From NCBI RefSeq assembly GCF_001983995.1, contig NZ_CP019450.1, positions 3,968,001 to 4,032,000 of the forward strand: 64,000 nucleotides of DNA, in the 5' to 3' direction. Origin of the DNA: Halioglobus japonicus (GTDB lineage: Bacteria > Pseudomonadota > Gammaproteobacteria > Pseudomonadales > Halieaceae). The position numbers and the translations under genes were made by a program. Every line of letters starts with the position of its first letter. Position 1 is the first letter of the stretch. Under the pieces are notes generated by a model that did not search any database, was not told the DNA's origin, and saw only the letters and a program-made list of their open reading frames with translations. Below, piece after piece: positions 37,949-49,563 of the stretch.

Positions 37949-39133
37949 ATGAGCAACCCCAACAACAAGCCCCCGCTGGACAAGATCAATGTTGCAGTGT
38001 TTGTCGGGCTCCCTCTGATCGCACTGTTAGCAGTTCCTGCATGGGGTATTTATCACGGCTACAGCCTGGCGCAGTGGCTGTGGGCACTGGCGTTCCTCTA
38101 CCTGAACGGCATGTCCATCACCGGTGGCTATCACCGCCTGTGGTCCCACAAGGCCTACGAAGCACACCCGGCTCTCAAGTGGTTCTACGCACTGTGGGGC
38201 GCTGGCGCACTGCAAAACAGCATTCTGATCTGGGCTTCCGATCACCGCCGTCACCACCGTCACGTGGATGACAATGAACAAGACCCCTACTCCGCGGGCC
38301 GCGGCTTGTGGTTCAGCCACATGGGCTGGATGCTGCGCGAGTACCGCACCAACGAGCAGGACTTCAGCAACGCCAAGGACCTGCAGCGCGATTCCGTGGT
38401 CATGTTCCAGCACAACCACTACGTGGCGCTCACTACCTTTATGAACGTGGGCTTGCCGCTGCTGCTGGGCCTATACCTGGGCGACGTCATCGGCACGCTG
38501 TTGCTGGTCGGCCTGTTCCGATTGATCGTCAACCACCACGTTACCTTCTTCATCAATTCGCTCGCGCACTTCTGGGGCACGCGCCCATATACCGAGACCA
38601 ACAGCGCCCGCGACAATGGTTTCCTGGCGTTCCTCACCTACGGCGAGGGCTACCACAACTACCACCACATCTTCCAAACGGACTACCGCAATGGCATTCG
38701 CTGGTGGCAGTGGGATCCCACCAAGTGGCTGATTAACGGCTGCTCACGCGTGGGCCTGGCCAGCAAGCTGGTGCGCGTACCCGAGATTAAAATTCAGCGC
38801 GCCATGCTCGACACTCAGTTCAAGCGCGCCCGCGCCCAGTTGGACGAGACCGAGAGCTCTGACACGCTGCGAGACAAACTTGAGCGCGAGTACCAGCAAT
38901 TCACTGAATCAGTGAACGAGTGGACAACCCTGCAAGCGCAGCGCTACGAAGCCAAGAAAGCCGAACTGGGTGGCGCCCTGGGCGAGAAGCGCGCCCGCCT
39001 GCAGCAGAAATGGGAAACAGCCACCTTGCGCACCAAGTTCAAGGAGCTGGAATACTCGCTGAAGATGCAGCGCAAGCGCATGGAGCTCCTCATGAAGGAA
39101 ATTCAGCTACAGGCGCAGATGCAGCCCGCGTAA
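37949..39133 (+). CDS. Acyl-CoA/acyl-lipid delta-9 fatty acid desaturase (DesB-like)
   Basis: A 394-residue integral membrane di-iron desaturase, the length I recall for Pseudomonas DesB. The three histidine boxes are HRLWSH (about 61-66), HRRHH (about 98-102) and HNYHH (about 232-236), among four membrane helices. Residues 280-394 form a long charged helical tail (KRARAQLDETESSDTL, QKWETATLRTKFKELEYSLK) predicted as coiled coil. It inserts a double bond in saturated acyl chains, a route to unsaturated fatty acids that needs oxygen. A strong terminator follows. Confidence 0.92.
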   Translation: MSNPNNKPPLDKINVAVFVGLPLIALLAVPAWGIYHGYSLAQWLWALAFLYLNGMSITGGYHRLWSHKAYEAHPALKWFYALWGAGALQNSILIWASDHRRHHRHVDDNEQDPYSAGRGLWFSHMGWMLREYRTNEQDFSNAKDLQRDSVVMFQHNHYVALTTFMNVGLPLLLGLYLGDVIGTLLLVGLFRLIVNHHVTFFINSLAHFWGTRPYTETNSARDNGFLAFLTYGEGYHNYHHIFQTDYRNGIRWWQWDPTKWLINGCSRVGLASKLVRVPEIKIQRAMLDTQFKRARAQLDETESSDTLRDKLEREYQQFTESVNEWTTLQAQRYEAKKAELGGALGEKRARLQQKWETATLRTKFKELEYSLKMQRKRMELLMKEIQLQAQMQPA

Positions 39134-39153
39134 ACCTCGCATAAATGCATCGA

Positions 39154-39175
39154 GGGGCCTTAAGGCCCCTTTTTT
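39154..39175 (+). terminator. Rho-independent terminator of the desaturase gene
   Basis: A perfect 16-base palindrome, GGGGCCTTAAGGCCCC (39154-39169), is followed by six T. It lies 20 bases after the desaturase stop. Confidence 0.9.
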
Positions 39176-39272
39176 GTGTCTGCGTCCATGATCTGTCCTG
39201 CTTTACCTCGCGTATCGATAGCTCTGTGATACTTTAGACACCCAACCACTGATAACCGCGAGGATGCCTCCC

Positions 39273-39752
39273 ATGACCACCGTATTCGACTTCACCGTGC
39301 AGAACGCCGCCGGCACCGACCGTCCACTCGATGAATTCAAGGGCCAGGTTCTGCTGATTGTGAACACGGCTTCCAAGTGCGGCTTCACGCCTCAGTTCGC
39401 GGGGCTTGAAGAGCTCTATGAAAAGTACAAAGACAAAGGCGTATCCGTTATCGGCTTCCCCTGTAACCAGTTCGGCAAGCAGGACCCTGGCAGCAACGAT
39501 GAGATTCAGGAATTCTGCCAGCTCAACTATGGCGTTTCGTTTCCCATGATGGGCAAGATTGAAGTGAATGGCTCCGGGGCTGACCCGTTGTTCAAGCACC
39601 TCAAGGATGAAGCCCCGGGGTTGCTGACCAAGAATATCAAATGGAACTTCACCAAGTTCCTTGTAGACGCCGAAGGCAACGTTGTTAAGCGTTATGCGCC
39701 GACGACCAAGCCTGCTGATATTGAGAAAGATATCGACTCGCTGTTGGCCTGA
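39273..39752 (+). CDS. Glutathione peroxidase
   Basis: A 159-residue glutathione peroxidase-fold thiol peroxidase. The active-site loop is NTASKCGFTPQFAGLEEL with peroxidatic Cys in place of selenocysteine. The family motifs GFPCNQFGKQDPG (second Cys and the Gln) and WNFTKFLVD (the Trp) complete the Cys-Gln-Trp site. I prefer ATG 39273, with GAGG 8-12 bases upstream, over ATG 39264, which touches that ribosome site. It reduces peroxides with thioredoxin or glutathione. A structured gene-free stretch follows. Confidence 0.93.
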   Translation: MTTVFDFTVQNAAGTDRPLDEFKGQVLLIVNTASKCGFTPQFAGLEELYEKYKDKGVSVIGFPCNQFGKQDPGSNDEIQEFCQLNYGVSFPMMGKIEVNGSGADPLFKHLKDEAPGLLTKNIKWNFTKFLVDAEGNVVKRYAPTTKPADIEKDIDSLLA

Positions 39753-39784
39753 GTTTTATCGGGTTAGTTCTGACTATGCGGTTC

Positions 39785-39891
39785 GGGAGCGGCGTAAGCT
39801 CTTCCGAAACCGCTGCAAGCCCATCCATGGGACGCTTCGGCGTCCGGCATCCATGCCTCCCGACGATTTCGGAAGAGCTTACGCCACTCCC
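39785..39891. repeat. Long inverted repeat with a nested UUCG hairpin
   Basis: Two 25-base arms, 39785-39809 and 39867-39891, are inverted copies with one mismatch. The 57-base interval holds a second hairpin, GGACGC-TTCG-GCGTCC. It lies directly after glutathione peroxidase. The whole can fold as one stem-loop, of the kind seen in REP/MITE-like elements. Open frames crossing it are translations of the repeat, not genes. Confidence 0.7.
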
Positions 39892-40264
39892 GGCCCTCTT
39901 TTCGGCCGCTCCGATAAACCGCTTTGCCAAGCCCACTCTTCACAGCTATACCACTCAAATCCCGATTTGCAGCAAGCGCATTTCCCAAGTTGGGCTTAAT
40001 CGCAAATACCCCATCTCAATTCGACATCTTTGATCATGAAGTTAAAACCGGAATCGAGCCACGGCGCTGGCGAGAAAATTATGTCACCATCAGGCCATGC
40101 ATAAGCTCAGCGGAGAGGGCGGAGGGCTTTCCGGGCTGAGTGCTTGAGGATTGCGCAGCAATCCCACTCTGAGTTGCGCCCCGGCCGCAGCCATCGGAGC
40201 TGAGCTTGTGGTCGTGACGCAATCTCCTCGCCAGTTCCGTGGCGGATAGATTAGCCAAAACCAA
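39892..40264. other. Gene-free stretch with smaller palindromes
   Basis: No convincing gene is seen. GGATTGC-GCA-GCAATCC (40148-40164) is a perfect short hairpin. AAGCTCAGC (40103-40111) and GCTGAGCTT (40199-40207) form an outer inverted pair around it. Together with 39785-39891 the gap of 585 bp between glutathione peroxidase and tufA appears to consist of repeat-like structured sequence. Confidence 0.5.
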
Positions 40265-40300
40265 AACAATAAAGCCCGACACAAAGGCCGGGCTCTTTAA
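40265..40300 (-). terminator. Terminator of tufA and the rpsL-rpsG-fusA-tufA operon
   Basis: AGCCCG (40273-40278) pairs with CGGGCT (40289-40294). On the minus strand the stem is followed by TTTATTGTTTT. It lies about 40 bases past the tufA stop. No rpsJ follows, so the S10 operon is not attached here. Confidence 0.8.
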
Positions 40301-40337
40301 GGCCCTCACCGTAAGGCAAGGGCAGACGCGATATCGA

Positions 40338-41561
40338 TTACTCGATGATCTTGGCTACAACACCAGCGCCAACAGTACGACCACCTTCGCGGATCGCGAA
40401 GCGCAGGCCATCTTCCATCGCAATCGGAGCGATCAGAGTGGCAACCATCTGTACGTTGTCACCAGGCATTACCATCTCAACGCCTTCGGGCAGTTCACAT
40501 GCACCGGTTACGTCAGTAGTACGGAAGTAGAACTGCGGACGGTAGCCCTTAAAGAAAGGCGTGTGACGACCGCCTTCTTCCTTGGACAGAATGTAAACCT
40601 CAGCTTCAAACTTGGTGTGAGGGTTTACAGAACCGGGCTTGGACAGCACCTGGCCACGCTCAACTTCGTCACGCTTGGTGCCACGCAGCAGAATACCTAC
40701 GTTCTCACCCGCACGACCTTCGTCCAGCAGCTTGCGGAACATCTCAACACCAGTACAGGTAGTGGTCTGAGTGTCCTTGATACCAACGATCTCGATCTCT
40801 TCACCAACCTTGATGATGCCACGCTCAACACGGCCAGTTACTACGGTACCGCGACCGGAGATGGAGAATACGTCTTCAACCGGCATCAGGAAGGCACCGT
40901 CAACGGCACGCTCGGGCTCAGGGATGTAAGAATCCAGAGTCTCTACCAGGGTCTTAACGGCAGTGGTGCCCAGCTCGTTCTCGTCTTCGCCGTTCAGCGC
41001 CATCAGCGCGGAACCACAGATGATCGGAGTGTCGTCACCGGGGAATTCGTACTGGTCCAGCAGCTCACGCAGCTCCATTTCAACCAGCTCTTTCATCTCT
41101 TCGTATTCTTCGGTGTCGGCGCCGCCACAGTCTTCTGCGAGCAGGTCAGCCTTGTTCAGGAATACAACGATGTAAGGTACGCCTACCTGACGAGACAGCA
41201 GGATGTGCTCACGAGTCTGGGGCATGGGGCCATCAGTAGCACCACAAACCAGGATCGCGCCGTCCATCTGCGCAGCACCGGTAATCATGTTCTTCACGTA
41301 GTCAGCGTGTCCGGGACAGTCAACGTGCGCGTAGTGACGAATCGGAGAGTCGTACTCAACGTGAGAAGTCGCGATGGTGATGCCACGCTCTTTCTCTTCA
41401 GGTGCGTTGTCGATACCGTCGAAGGCTACCGCGTCGCCGCCCCATACTTCGGAGCATACGCGGGTCAGGGCCGCTGTCAGGGTAGTTTTACCGTGGTCAA
41501 CGTGACCGATGGTGCCCACGTTTACGTGGGGCTTAGTACGTTCAAACGTTTCTTTTGCCAT
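40338..41561 (-). CDS. tufA: Elongation factor Tu (copy A)
   Basis: A 407-residue EF-Tu that delivers aminoacyl-tRNA to the ribosome. The G-domain motifs are [11 protein letters not shown] (G1), DCPGHADYV (G3), NKADLL (G4) and SAL (G5). Domains II and III follow ([30 protein letters not shown]). It is the last gene of the str operon (rpsL-rpsG-fusA-tufA), 113 bp after fusA, with a palindromic repeat in the gap. The protein is identical to that encoded at 61799-63022, and I found only one base difference, a silent TGT/TGC Cys codon (41316 versus 62777), so the copies are kept alike by gene conversion. Confidence 0.98.
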   Translation of the reverse strand: MAKETFERTKPHVNVGTIGHVDHGKTTLTAALTRVCSEVWGGDAVAFDGIDNAPEEKERGITIATSHVEYDSPIRHYAHVDCPGHADYVKNMITGAAQMDGAILVCGATDGPMPQTREHILLSRQVGVPYIVVFLNKADLLAEDCGGADTEEYEEMKELVEMELRELLDQYEFPGDDTPIICGSALMALNGEDENELGTTAVKTLVETLDSYIPEPERAVDGAFLMPVEDVFSISGRGTVVTGRVERGIIKVGEEIEIVGIKDTQTTTCTGVEMFRKLLDEGRAGENVGILLRGTKRDEVERGQVLSKPGSVNPHTKFEAEVYILSKEEGGRHTPFFKGYRPQFYFRTTDVTGACELPEGVEMVMPGDNVQMVATLIAPIAMEDGLRFAIREGGRTVGAGVVAKIIE

Positions 41562-41626
41562 TACCAGGCTCCTCTTTAAAATGTGGGCAGAGGATCACTC
41601 CACCCAGTCAAAAAATCCTACTCAAT

Positions 41627-41670
41627 CGGAGTCAGACCCCAATTTAAAACAGCGAAATTGGGGTCTGTCC
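41627..41670. repeat. Inverted GTCAGACCCCAATTT repeat between fusA and tufA
   Basis: GTCAGACCCCAATTT (41631-41645) and AAATTGGGGTCTGTC (41655-41669) form a 15-base stem with one mismatch around a 9-base loop. It is the longest of three related GGGGTC-type palindromes in the window. It lies inside an operon, 5 bases after the fusA stop, where it could act on tufA expression. Confidence 0.65.
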
Positions 41671-41674
41671 CCGA

Positions 41675-43780
<2,106 letters not shown>

Positions 43781-43807
43781 GCTGCTTTCCTCGGAAAAAG
43801 GTGGTGA

Positions 43808-44278
43808 TTAGAAGCGGTAGTGCGAGAATGCCTTGTTCGCTTCAGCCATGCGGTGAACATCTTCACGCTTCTTCACGGCATTACCTTTGCCCTGGGATGC
43901 GTCGATGATCTCGCCGGCAAGACGCTGGCGCATGGACTTCTCACCGCGGCCGCGAGCGTACTCAACCAACCAGCGCATGGACAGAGCCACACGACGGGCG
44001 GGACGTACTTCCACGGGCACCTGGTAGGTAGCACCACCCACACGGCGAGACTTAACCTCTACCATGGGCGCGATGTTTTCCAGCGCTTCGTCGAATGCTT
44101 CGAGGGGATCCTTGTTCAGTTTTTCCTGAACAATGTCCAGAGCACCGTAAACGATGGTCTCTGCGACGGATTTCTTACCACTGATCATTACGTGGTTCAT
44201 GAATTTCGCCAAAGTCACGTTCCCGAACTTAGGATCGGGCAGTACTTCGCGCTTGGCGACTACTCTTCTTCTGGGCAT
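43808..44278 (-). CDS. rpsG: 30S ribosomal protein S7
   Basis: A 156-residue S7, the usual length. It binds the 3' domain of 16S rRNA and in E. coli represses its own operon. The N-terminus [19 protein letters not shown] and the segments VNGDMVSGKKS-like [35 protein letters not shown] and NKAFSHYRF at the end are diagnostic. I chose ATG 44278, with GAGAGAGAGG upstream, over an open frame reaching 44323. It lies 112 bp after rpsL. Confidence 0.98.
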   Translation of the reverse strand: MPRRRVVAKREVLPDPKFGNVTLAKFMNHVMISGKKSVAETIVYGALDIVQEKLNKDPLEAFDEALENIAPMVEVKSRRVGGATYQVPVEVRPARRVALSMRWLVEYARGRGEKSMRQRLAGEIIDASQGKGNAVKKREDVHRMAEANKAFSHYRF

Positions 44279-44390
44279 ATTAGCCTCTCTCTCTTCAGGG
44301 TTACCCGAACACCGACCTGCCACAAATGCGGGGGAGGCAGGGGTTCGGCCTTACTTACATCTATATATAAGCCAGCTTACGCTTCAGGAC

Positions 44391-44762
44391 TTACTTGGGA
44401 CGCTTGGCACCGTACTTCGAGCGACCGTTACGACGGTCGGCTACGCCGGAGGTGTCCAGGCTGCCACGCACGGTGTGATAACGCACACCGGGAAGGTCCT
44501 TTACACGACCACCGCGAATCAGAACTACACTGTGCTCCTGCAGGTTGTGACCCTCACCACCGATGTAAGAGGAAACCTCGTAACCGTTGGTCAGGCGTAC
44601 ACGACATACTTTACGCAGTGCAGAGTTCGGCTTCTTCGGCGTGGTAGTGTAAACACGAGTACAAACACCGCGGCGCTGCGGGCAGCTTTGCAGGGCAGGT
44701 ACGTCGCTCTTTTCTACTTTGCGCTTCCTGGGCTTACGAACCAATTGGTTGATCGTTGCCAT
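44391..44762 (-). CDS. rpsL: 30S ribosomal protein S12
   Basis: A 123-residue S12, part of the decoding centre. The segments [19 protein letters not shown] and [17 protein letters not shown] are typical. The two lysines whose change gives streptomycin resistance elsewhere (K43 in PKKPNS, K88 in RVKDLP) are wild type, so sensitivity at this target is expected. It is the first gene of the str operon, with its own promoter at 44889-44917, because a 4.6-kb block separates it from rpoC. Confidence 0.98.
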   Translation of the reverse strand: MATINQLVRKPRKRKVEKSDVPALQSCPQRRGVCTRVYTTTPKKPNSALRKVCRVRLTNGYEVSSYIGGEGHNLQEHSVVLIRGGRVKDLPGVRYHTVRGSLDTSGVADRRNGRSKYGAKRPK

Positions 44763-44888
44763 TCAGATAGAACTCCAAAAAATGTTGTATTTCATGGCCT
44801 TATGGCCATTTCCCCAGCTCTGGACCGGATAACCTGCAAAACCTTAATAAAAGGCCACAGGAAACCACCCCAAAAATGAGGAGGCGGC

Positions 44889-44917
44889 ATTCTATAGATG
44901 GCCCCACCTTGAGTCAA
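44889..44917 (-). promoter_or_regulatory. Sigma-70 promoter of the rpsL operon
   Basis: On the minus strand TTGACT (complement at 44912-44917) and TAGAAT (44889-44894) are 17 bases apart, near the sigma-70 consensus. Transcription would begin about 44881 and give a leader of about 120 nt before rpsL. Confidence 0.65.
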
Positions 44918-45048
44918 CAACAAATCGTCCCCATATACCTGGCCCCGGCGGGAGAAATTTGGGTGTTTTTTGCTCCCCAAACAGGCCTTTTTCATGTACT
45001 ATCCGCCACAATTTTTTCTGGCCAAACTTTGAACGATTGAGAGACCCA

Positions 45049-47133
45049 ATGTCTGACTTATCCCTTTACAGAAATATTGGTATTTTCGCCCACGTTGACG
45101 CGGGTAAAACCACCACTACCGAGCGCATCCTGAAGCTCACCGGTAAGATTCACAAGACCGGTGAAGTACACGACGGTGCTGCGACCACTGACTTCATGGA
45201 ACAGGAGCAGGAGCGTGGTATTACCATTCAGTCTGCAGCAACCACCTGTTTCTGGAAAGATCACCGCCTAAACATCATTGACACCCCAGGACACGTTGAC
45301 TTCACCGTAGAAGTTTACCGCTCCCTGAAAGTACTCGACGGTGGTGTTGGCGTATTCTGTGGCTCCGGTGGTGTTGAGCCCCAGTCCGAGACCAACTGGC
45401 GCTACGCGAACGAATCTGAAGTATCCCGCCTGATCTTTGTGAACAAGCTGGACCGTATCGGTGCAGACTTCTACCGCGTTGTTAAGCAGGTAGAAGACGT
45501 ACTGGGTGCCAACCCGCTGGTCATGGTTCTGCCCATCGGCCGCGAAGACGGCTTCATCGGCGTTGTCGATCTGCTGACCCGCAAGGCGCACGTCTGGGCC
45601 GATAACGACAACCCCGAGAACTTCGAAATCACCGACGTTCCCGCCGACATGGCCGACGACGTTGAAGAGTGGCGCGAGAAGCTGATTGAAACTGCCGTTG
45701 AGCAGGACGACGAGCTGATGGAACAATACCTGGAAGGCAACGAGCCCTCCATGGAAGACATCAAGCGCTGCATCCGAGAAGGTACTCGCAAGCTGGACTT
45801 CTTCCCCACTTACTGTGGCTCCGCGTTCAAGAACAAAGGTGTACAGCTGGTACTGGACGCCGTTGTTGACTACCTGCCCAGCCCCACCGAGGTAGACCCC
45901 CAGCCGCTGACCGACGAAGAAGGTGAGCCCACTGGTGAATTCGCGACCGTTGATCCGGAAGAGCCCCTGCGCGCCCTGGCGTTCAAGATCATGGACGACC
46001 GTTTCGGCGCCCTGACCTTCGTGCGTATCTACTCCGGCGTACTGAACAAGGGTGACACCATCCTCAACTCCGCTACCGGTAAGACCGAGCGTATTGGCCG
46101 TATGGTGGAAATGCACGCCAACGACCGCAACGAACTCGACTCTGCCCAGGCAGGCGACATTCTGGCGATTGTCGGTATGAAGAACGTTCAGACCGGCCAC
46201 ACCCTGTGTGACCAGAAGAACCCCTGCACCCTGGAAGCCATGGTCTTCCCCGAGCCCGTTATCTCCATCGCGGTTGCTCCGAAAGACAAGGGCGGTGCCG
46301 AGAAAATGGGTATTGCGATCGGTAAAATGGTTGCAGAAGACCCCTCCTTCCGCGTTGAAACCGACGAAGACTCCGGTGAAACCATCCTCAGGGGCATGGG
46401 CGAGCTGCACCTGGACGTTAAAGTCGACATCCTCAAGCGTACCTACGGCGTTGAGTTGGAAGTTGGTAAGCCTCAGGTGGCCTACCGCGAAACCATCACC
46501 CAGGAAATCGAAGATTCCTACACGCACAAGAAGCAGTCTGGTGGTTCCGGTCAGTTCGGTAAGATCGACTACCGCATCAAGCCCGCTGCGCCTGGCGACG
46601 GCTTCTCCTTCACCTCCACTGTTGTGGGCGGTAACGTACCGAAGGAATTCTTCCCTGCCATTGAGAAGGGCTTCAAGGTCATGATGGACGAAGGCCCGAT
46701 TGCCGGCTTCCCCGTTCTTGACGTTGAAATCGAGCTGTACGACGGTGGCTTCCACGCAGTTGACTCCTCGGCCATTGCCTTTGAACTGGCAGCGAAGGGC
46801 GCATTCCGCCAGTCCATGCCCAAGGCCGGCGCTCAGCTGATCGAGCCCATCATGAAGGTTGACGTGTTCACTCCAGACGATCACGTAGGTGACGTTATCG
46901 GTGACCTGAACCGTCGTCGCGGCATGATCAAAGACCAGGACGCAGGCGCCACTGGCGTACGCATCAAGGCAGACGTACCTCTGTCAGAGATGTTCGGCTA
47001 CATCGGCCACCTGCGCACCATCACTTCCGGCCGTGGCCAGTTCTCCATGGAGTTCAGCCACTACATGCCCTGCCCGCAGAACGTGGCAGACGAGGTGGTT
47101 GCCGAAGTTAAGGAGCGTAAAGCCAACGGCTAA
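45049..47133 (+). CDS. Elongation factor G paralogue (second EF-G, fusA2-like)
   Basis: A 694-residue translational GTPase of EF-G shape, clearly different from fusA (41675-43780). G motifs: [46 protein letters not shown]. Domains II-V are complete ([75 protein letters not shown]). I chose ATG 45049 with GAGAGAC upstream; an open frame from 44959 has no homologous extension. Several bacteria have such a second EF-G, in some cases specialised for translocation or recycling; the role here is unknown. It points away from rpsL and lies inside the block that separates rpoC from rpsL. It shares a terminator with the decayed gene downstream. Confidence 0.95.
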   Translation: MSDLSLYRNIGIFAHVDAGKTTTTERILKLTGKIHKTGEVHDGAATTDFMEQEQERGITIQSAATTCFWKDHRLNIIDTPGHVDFTVEVYRSLKVLDGGVGVFCGSGGVEPQSETNWRYANESEVSRLIFVNKLDRIGADFYRVVKQVEDVLGANPLVMVLPIGREDGFIGVVDLLTRKAHVWADNDNPENFEITDVPADMADDVEEWREKLIETAVEQDDELMEQYLEGNEPSMEDIKRCIREGTRKLDFFPTYCGSAFKNKGVQLVLDAVVDYLPSPTEVDPQPLTDEEGEPTGEFATVDPEEPLRALAFKIMDDRFGALTFVRIYSGVLNKGDTILNSATGKTERIGRMVEMHANDRNELDSAQAGDILAIVGMKNVQTGHTLCDQKNPCTLEAMVFPEPVISIAVAPKDKGGAEKMGIAIGKMVAEDPSFRVETDEDSGETILRGMGELHLDVKVDILKRTYGVELEVGKPQVAYRETITQEIEDSYTHKKQSGGSGQFGKIDYRIKPAAPGDGFSFTSTVVGGNVPKEFFPAIEKGFKVMMDEGPIAGFPVLDVEIELYDGGFHAVDSSAIAFELAAKGAFRQSMPKAGAQLIEPIMKVDVFTPDDHVGDVIGDLNRRRGMIKDQDAGATGVRIKADVPLSEMFGYIGHLRTITSGRGQFSMEFSHYMPCPQNVADEVVAEVKERKANG

Positions 47134-47149
47134 GCGCTACCTTCAGGAA

Positions 47150-47179
47150 AAAAGGCCGGCTTATGCCGGCCTTTTTTTT
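47150..47179. terminator. Terminator between fusA2-like gene and the decayed gene at 47.2 kb
   Basis: AGGCCGGC-TTAT-GCCGGCCT is a perfect 8-bp stem with A-run before and T8 after. It lies 20 bases past the EF-G paralogue stop and overlaps the very end of the convergent gene, so it can serve both strands. Confidence 0.92.
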
Positions 47180-47936
47180 AGCGGTTATTTCCTCCCAGAA
47201 CGACCATTCTGGCGTCGTACACCCGCGGGCTATCGCATTCCGCCACGTCGTCCATGATCTCCTGGTGCTTGGCCCAACCACCGCCATTGGCGTAGTTATG
47301 CCAGGCCTCGCCCAGCTGCTCATAGTTTTCAAAGCTCACCACCGAGTAGTGGTCAAACTCAATACCGCTAAACCCTAGCTGTGGCTACATCAGCCATGAC
47401 TGTCCCTTACCACCCATCTTCGACATGACCTCGGAGAACTTCTTATGGGCCTGGTAGGCCTTCATTGAGTCGCTATCGTCATCGATGATGCAACTAGAGA
47501 ACCACACGATGCCATTGCCCTGGGGAGGCCCATTCGGCGCATGCACGGGGATTGACGACACCAGTGAGTGGCTGCAACCAATGACCTCTGCATAGGACTC
47601 ACCAAGGCCGTCGTTACCCGCCATCCAGTTGTCCATGCCCTGCCCCATTTACTGGCCCGTCACCCCGGAGCCAATCCAGCCCACGTCAAACTCGCCATCG
47701 TTGGTTCTGAACTGCGGCGAGATAGTCCAGGAACTGTAGCTGCCATCGTTCTTCTTAGACCATTTAGCGAACTTCTTGTTCAGGACATCCAGGTCATCCC
47801 AGGCCTTATCCTCCTTGAAGCTGCAGGTGAATAACTCCACCGGCACCACCGTCGGCACCTCCTGCTGGGCCGCGATTCCGAGCGGAGACATTCCTGCGAG
47901 CAGCGTAGCAGCCATCGCTATTGTTCTGATTTTCAT
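47178..47936 (-). pseudogene. Exported protein of unknown function, broken by two in-frame stops
   Basis: An open frame of 253 codons interrupted twice: TAA at 47649-47651 and TAG at 47385-47387. It begins with ATG 47936 and a signal peptide (MKIRTIAMAATLLAGMSPLGIAAQQ). The remaining text is protein-like throughout: FTCSFKEDKAWDDLDVLNKKF, GWIGSGVTGQ (stop) MGQGMDNWMAGN, a Cys/His segment VIGCSHSLVSS, KGQSWLM (stop) PQLGFSGIEFDHYSVVSFENYEQ and a terminal MVVLGGNNR. Both stops could derive from Gln codons by C-to-T. I do not recognise the family. No frameshift is present. It is a pseudogene, or the stops are consensus errors. Confidence 0.7.
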
Positions 47937-48142
47937 AGATTTATTCCTCTTCGCATGATCACGAATGCAGATTAGAGGACAGAGAGGAACAAACATCGGG
48001 CAGGCACGTATCCCTGGCGCAGGTCTTCATCCAGGTTGCTATCCCCGGGTGGACGTCCCTGCCCCGATCCGAGTCTAAAAGTAGATCAACTTAAGGATTG
48101 TTCAAGCTTCGTACAGAACGAAAGATATGTCCTGAGAGTGGC

Positions 48143-49419
48143 TCAAGGAAGGTGAGCCACTTCGATATCGATACGACTGCTCGCTGAAAGCCTGCCGGTC
48201 AGGGACAGGCGGTACTGCTCTGCACCGTAGCCGGCGGGAACGATCAGGCCAAGAACATCATTGCCCTGTGCGAAATGCGTTTCAATCATTCTTCCGGTAC
48301 TAAATTCCGGCATCCCCCATTCGCTACTGGAGACCTGTAGCATCGCCCTGACCGGGCGGGGCAAAGACGTCCGAACCCGAAGGCAGAATGCGCCACTCTG
48401 AAATACTCGGGGAATGGAGAAGAGCAGACCACCGGGACTACGTGGGTCTCGGCGAGCAACCACTTTGACCGTATCGCCCCATTGGCAACTCTGCGAAGCA
48501 CGGTTCATCCCAGCCAGTATCCAGTCGCCGATCGCTCCCCCCACCCCAATACCTCCCGGCTCCAGACATAACGCGGATAATTGCGCTGCACCGCAGAAAA
48601 CACCACGAGACTGGCCGCATCCAGTGTTTCGCGTGCGGTCTGCAGCCGATACTGCTGCATCCGCTCGAAGCTGGCGGACGGTGCTCTGGACACTAGGTAG
48701 GGCATTATTCGCTCATAGAAGGAATCATGCAGGAATAAGGGCGCTACAGGCATCTGTTGAGCCTCTTTAATAGGCTCCGGCTGGGGAGCTTCGATGGCGG
48801 GCAAATGTGAGGCATCGAGTGCCAGCATTGCGGCAAGGTCAGCTTGCTGGGGTATGCGTTCCGTCGCTACTGCACGCTGTGGAATGCCGATTTCGCCAGG
48901 CCTAGCTTCGAACAGCTGATTCATCGCATCAAAGCCTGCAGCTTCGGTCCAGTGCGTGTCCCACATGAGATAGGCAGCAAAAGTCAGCAGGTTTTTCTCA
49001 GCGGGAATCTCCTTGCGCCAGATGTCGACGAGATAAGCCACGCCCTGGAATGTATAGAACGAGATGCCTATGGGAAGCACGATGCCCAGAAACGGATTGT
49101 CCTGCACGCTGTCGACCACTCTGAGAATATTGTCACTGAAGAAGAAGGCGTACTTGAAGAAGCCCAGCACCAGCAGGTTAAAAGCCACCCCGATGCTCAG
49201 CACAGCTTTCGAGGAACTGCGCCCCAGCCACAACCCCAGCAGCCAGTTCACAACGATAGACGCCACCAGCACCAGCGTGGCCAGCCCCGACGACCAATAG
49301 TAAAAGATCAAGCTGAACGCCAGAATGAACACGTTGTGCCCACGCCCTGCGCTCAGGTTGATGACCACCAGAGCCAATGGCAGAAAAACGAACAGAAAGA
49401 AGGGTTCAGAGAAAACCAT
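48143..49419 (-). pseudogene. Deletion fusion of an AlgI-like MBOAT acyltransferase and an AlgJ/AlgX-like SGNH protein
   Basis: Residues 1-152 are the N-terminus of an AlgI-type membrane-bound O-acyltransferase (MVFSEPFFLFVFLPLALVV, LGFFKYAFFFSDN, LPIGISFYTFQGVAYLVDIWR). At about base 48963 the text jumps, within FAAYLM-WDTHWTEAAG, to the middle of a periplasmic SGNH-type acetyltransferase of the AlgJ/AlgX kind: DTHW with catalytic Asp-His, then LFLHDSFYERIMPYL. About 310 MBOAT residues, including the catalytic His, and the SGNH N-terminus are missing. The frame breaks again at C6 (48537-48542), as in other genes here. It should not be functional. It was once a polysaccharide O-acetylation pair. 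Confidence 0.85.
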
Positions 49420-49506
49420 GTATTTTTCTTATATTCCCAGAGTCACAGGACGGCCGCTCCCCAATCTTCACGCCGCCCAAATGACTACAAGAACATAATT
49501 ACGGCC

Positions 49507-49542
49507 AAAAAAAAAAGTTCGCCCGGTTGGGCGAACTTCTTT
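49507..49542 (-). terminator. Terminator of the rpoBC operon
   Basis: GTTCGCCC (49517-49524) pairs with GGGCGAAC (49529-49536) and on the minus strand is followed by ten T. It begins about 28 bases after the rpoC stop. Confidence 0.95.
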
Positions 49543-49563
49543 AAGTGCGGATCTACTGAAAAA

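Noticed and set aside
39685..40036. Several short frames after glutathione peroxidase
   Set aside because: They are translations of the inverted repeat at 39785-39891 in both directions and share the same repeated peptide text.
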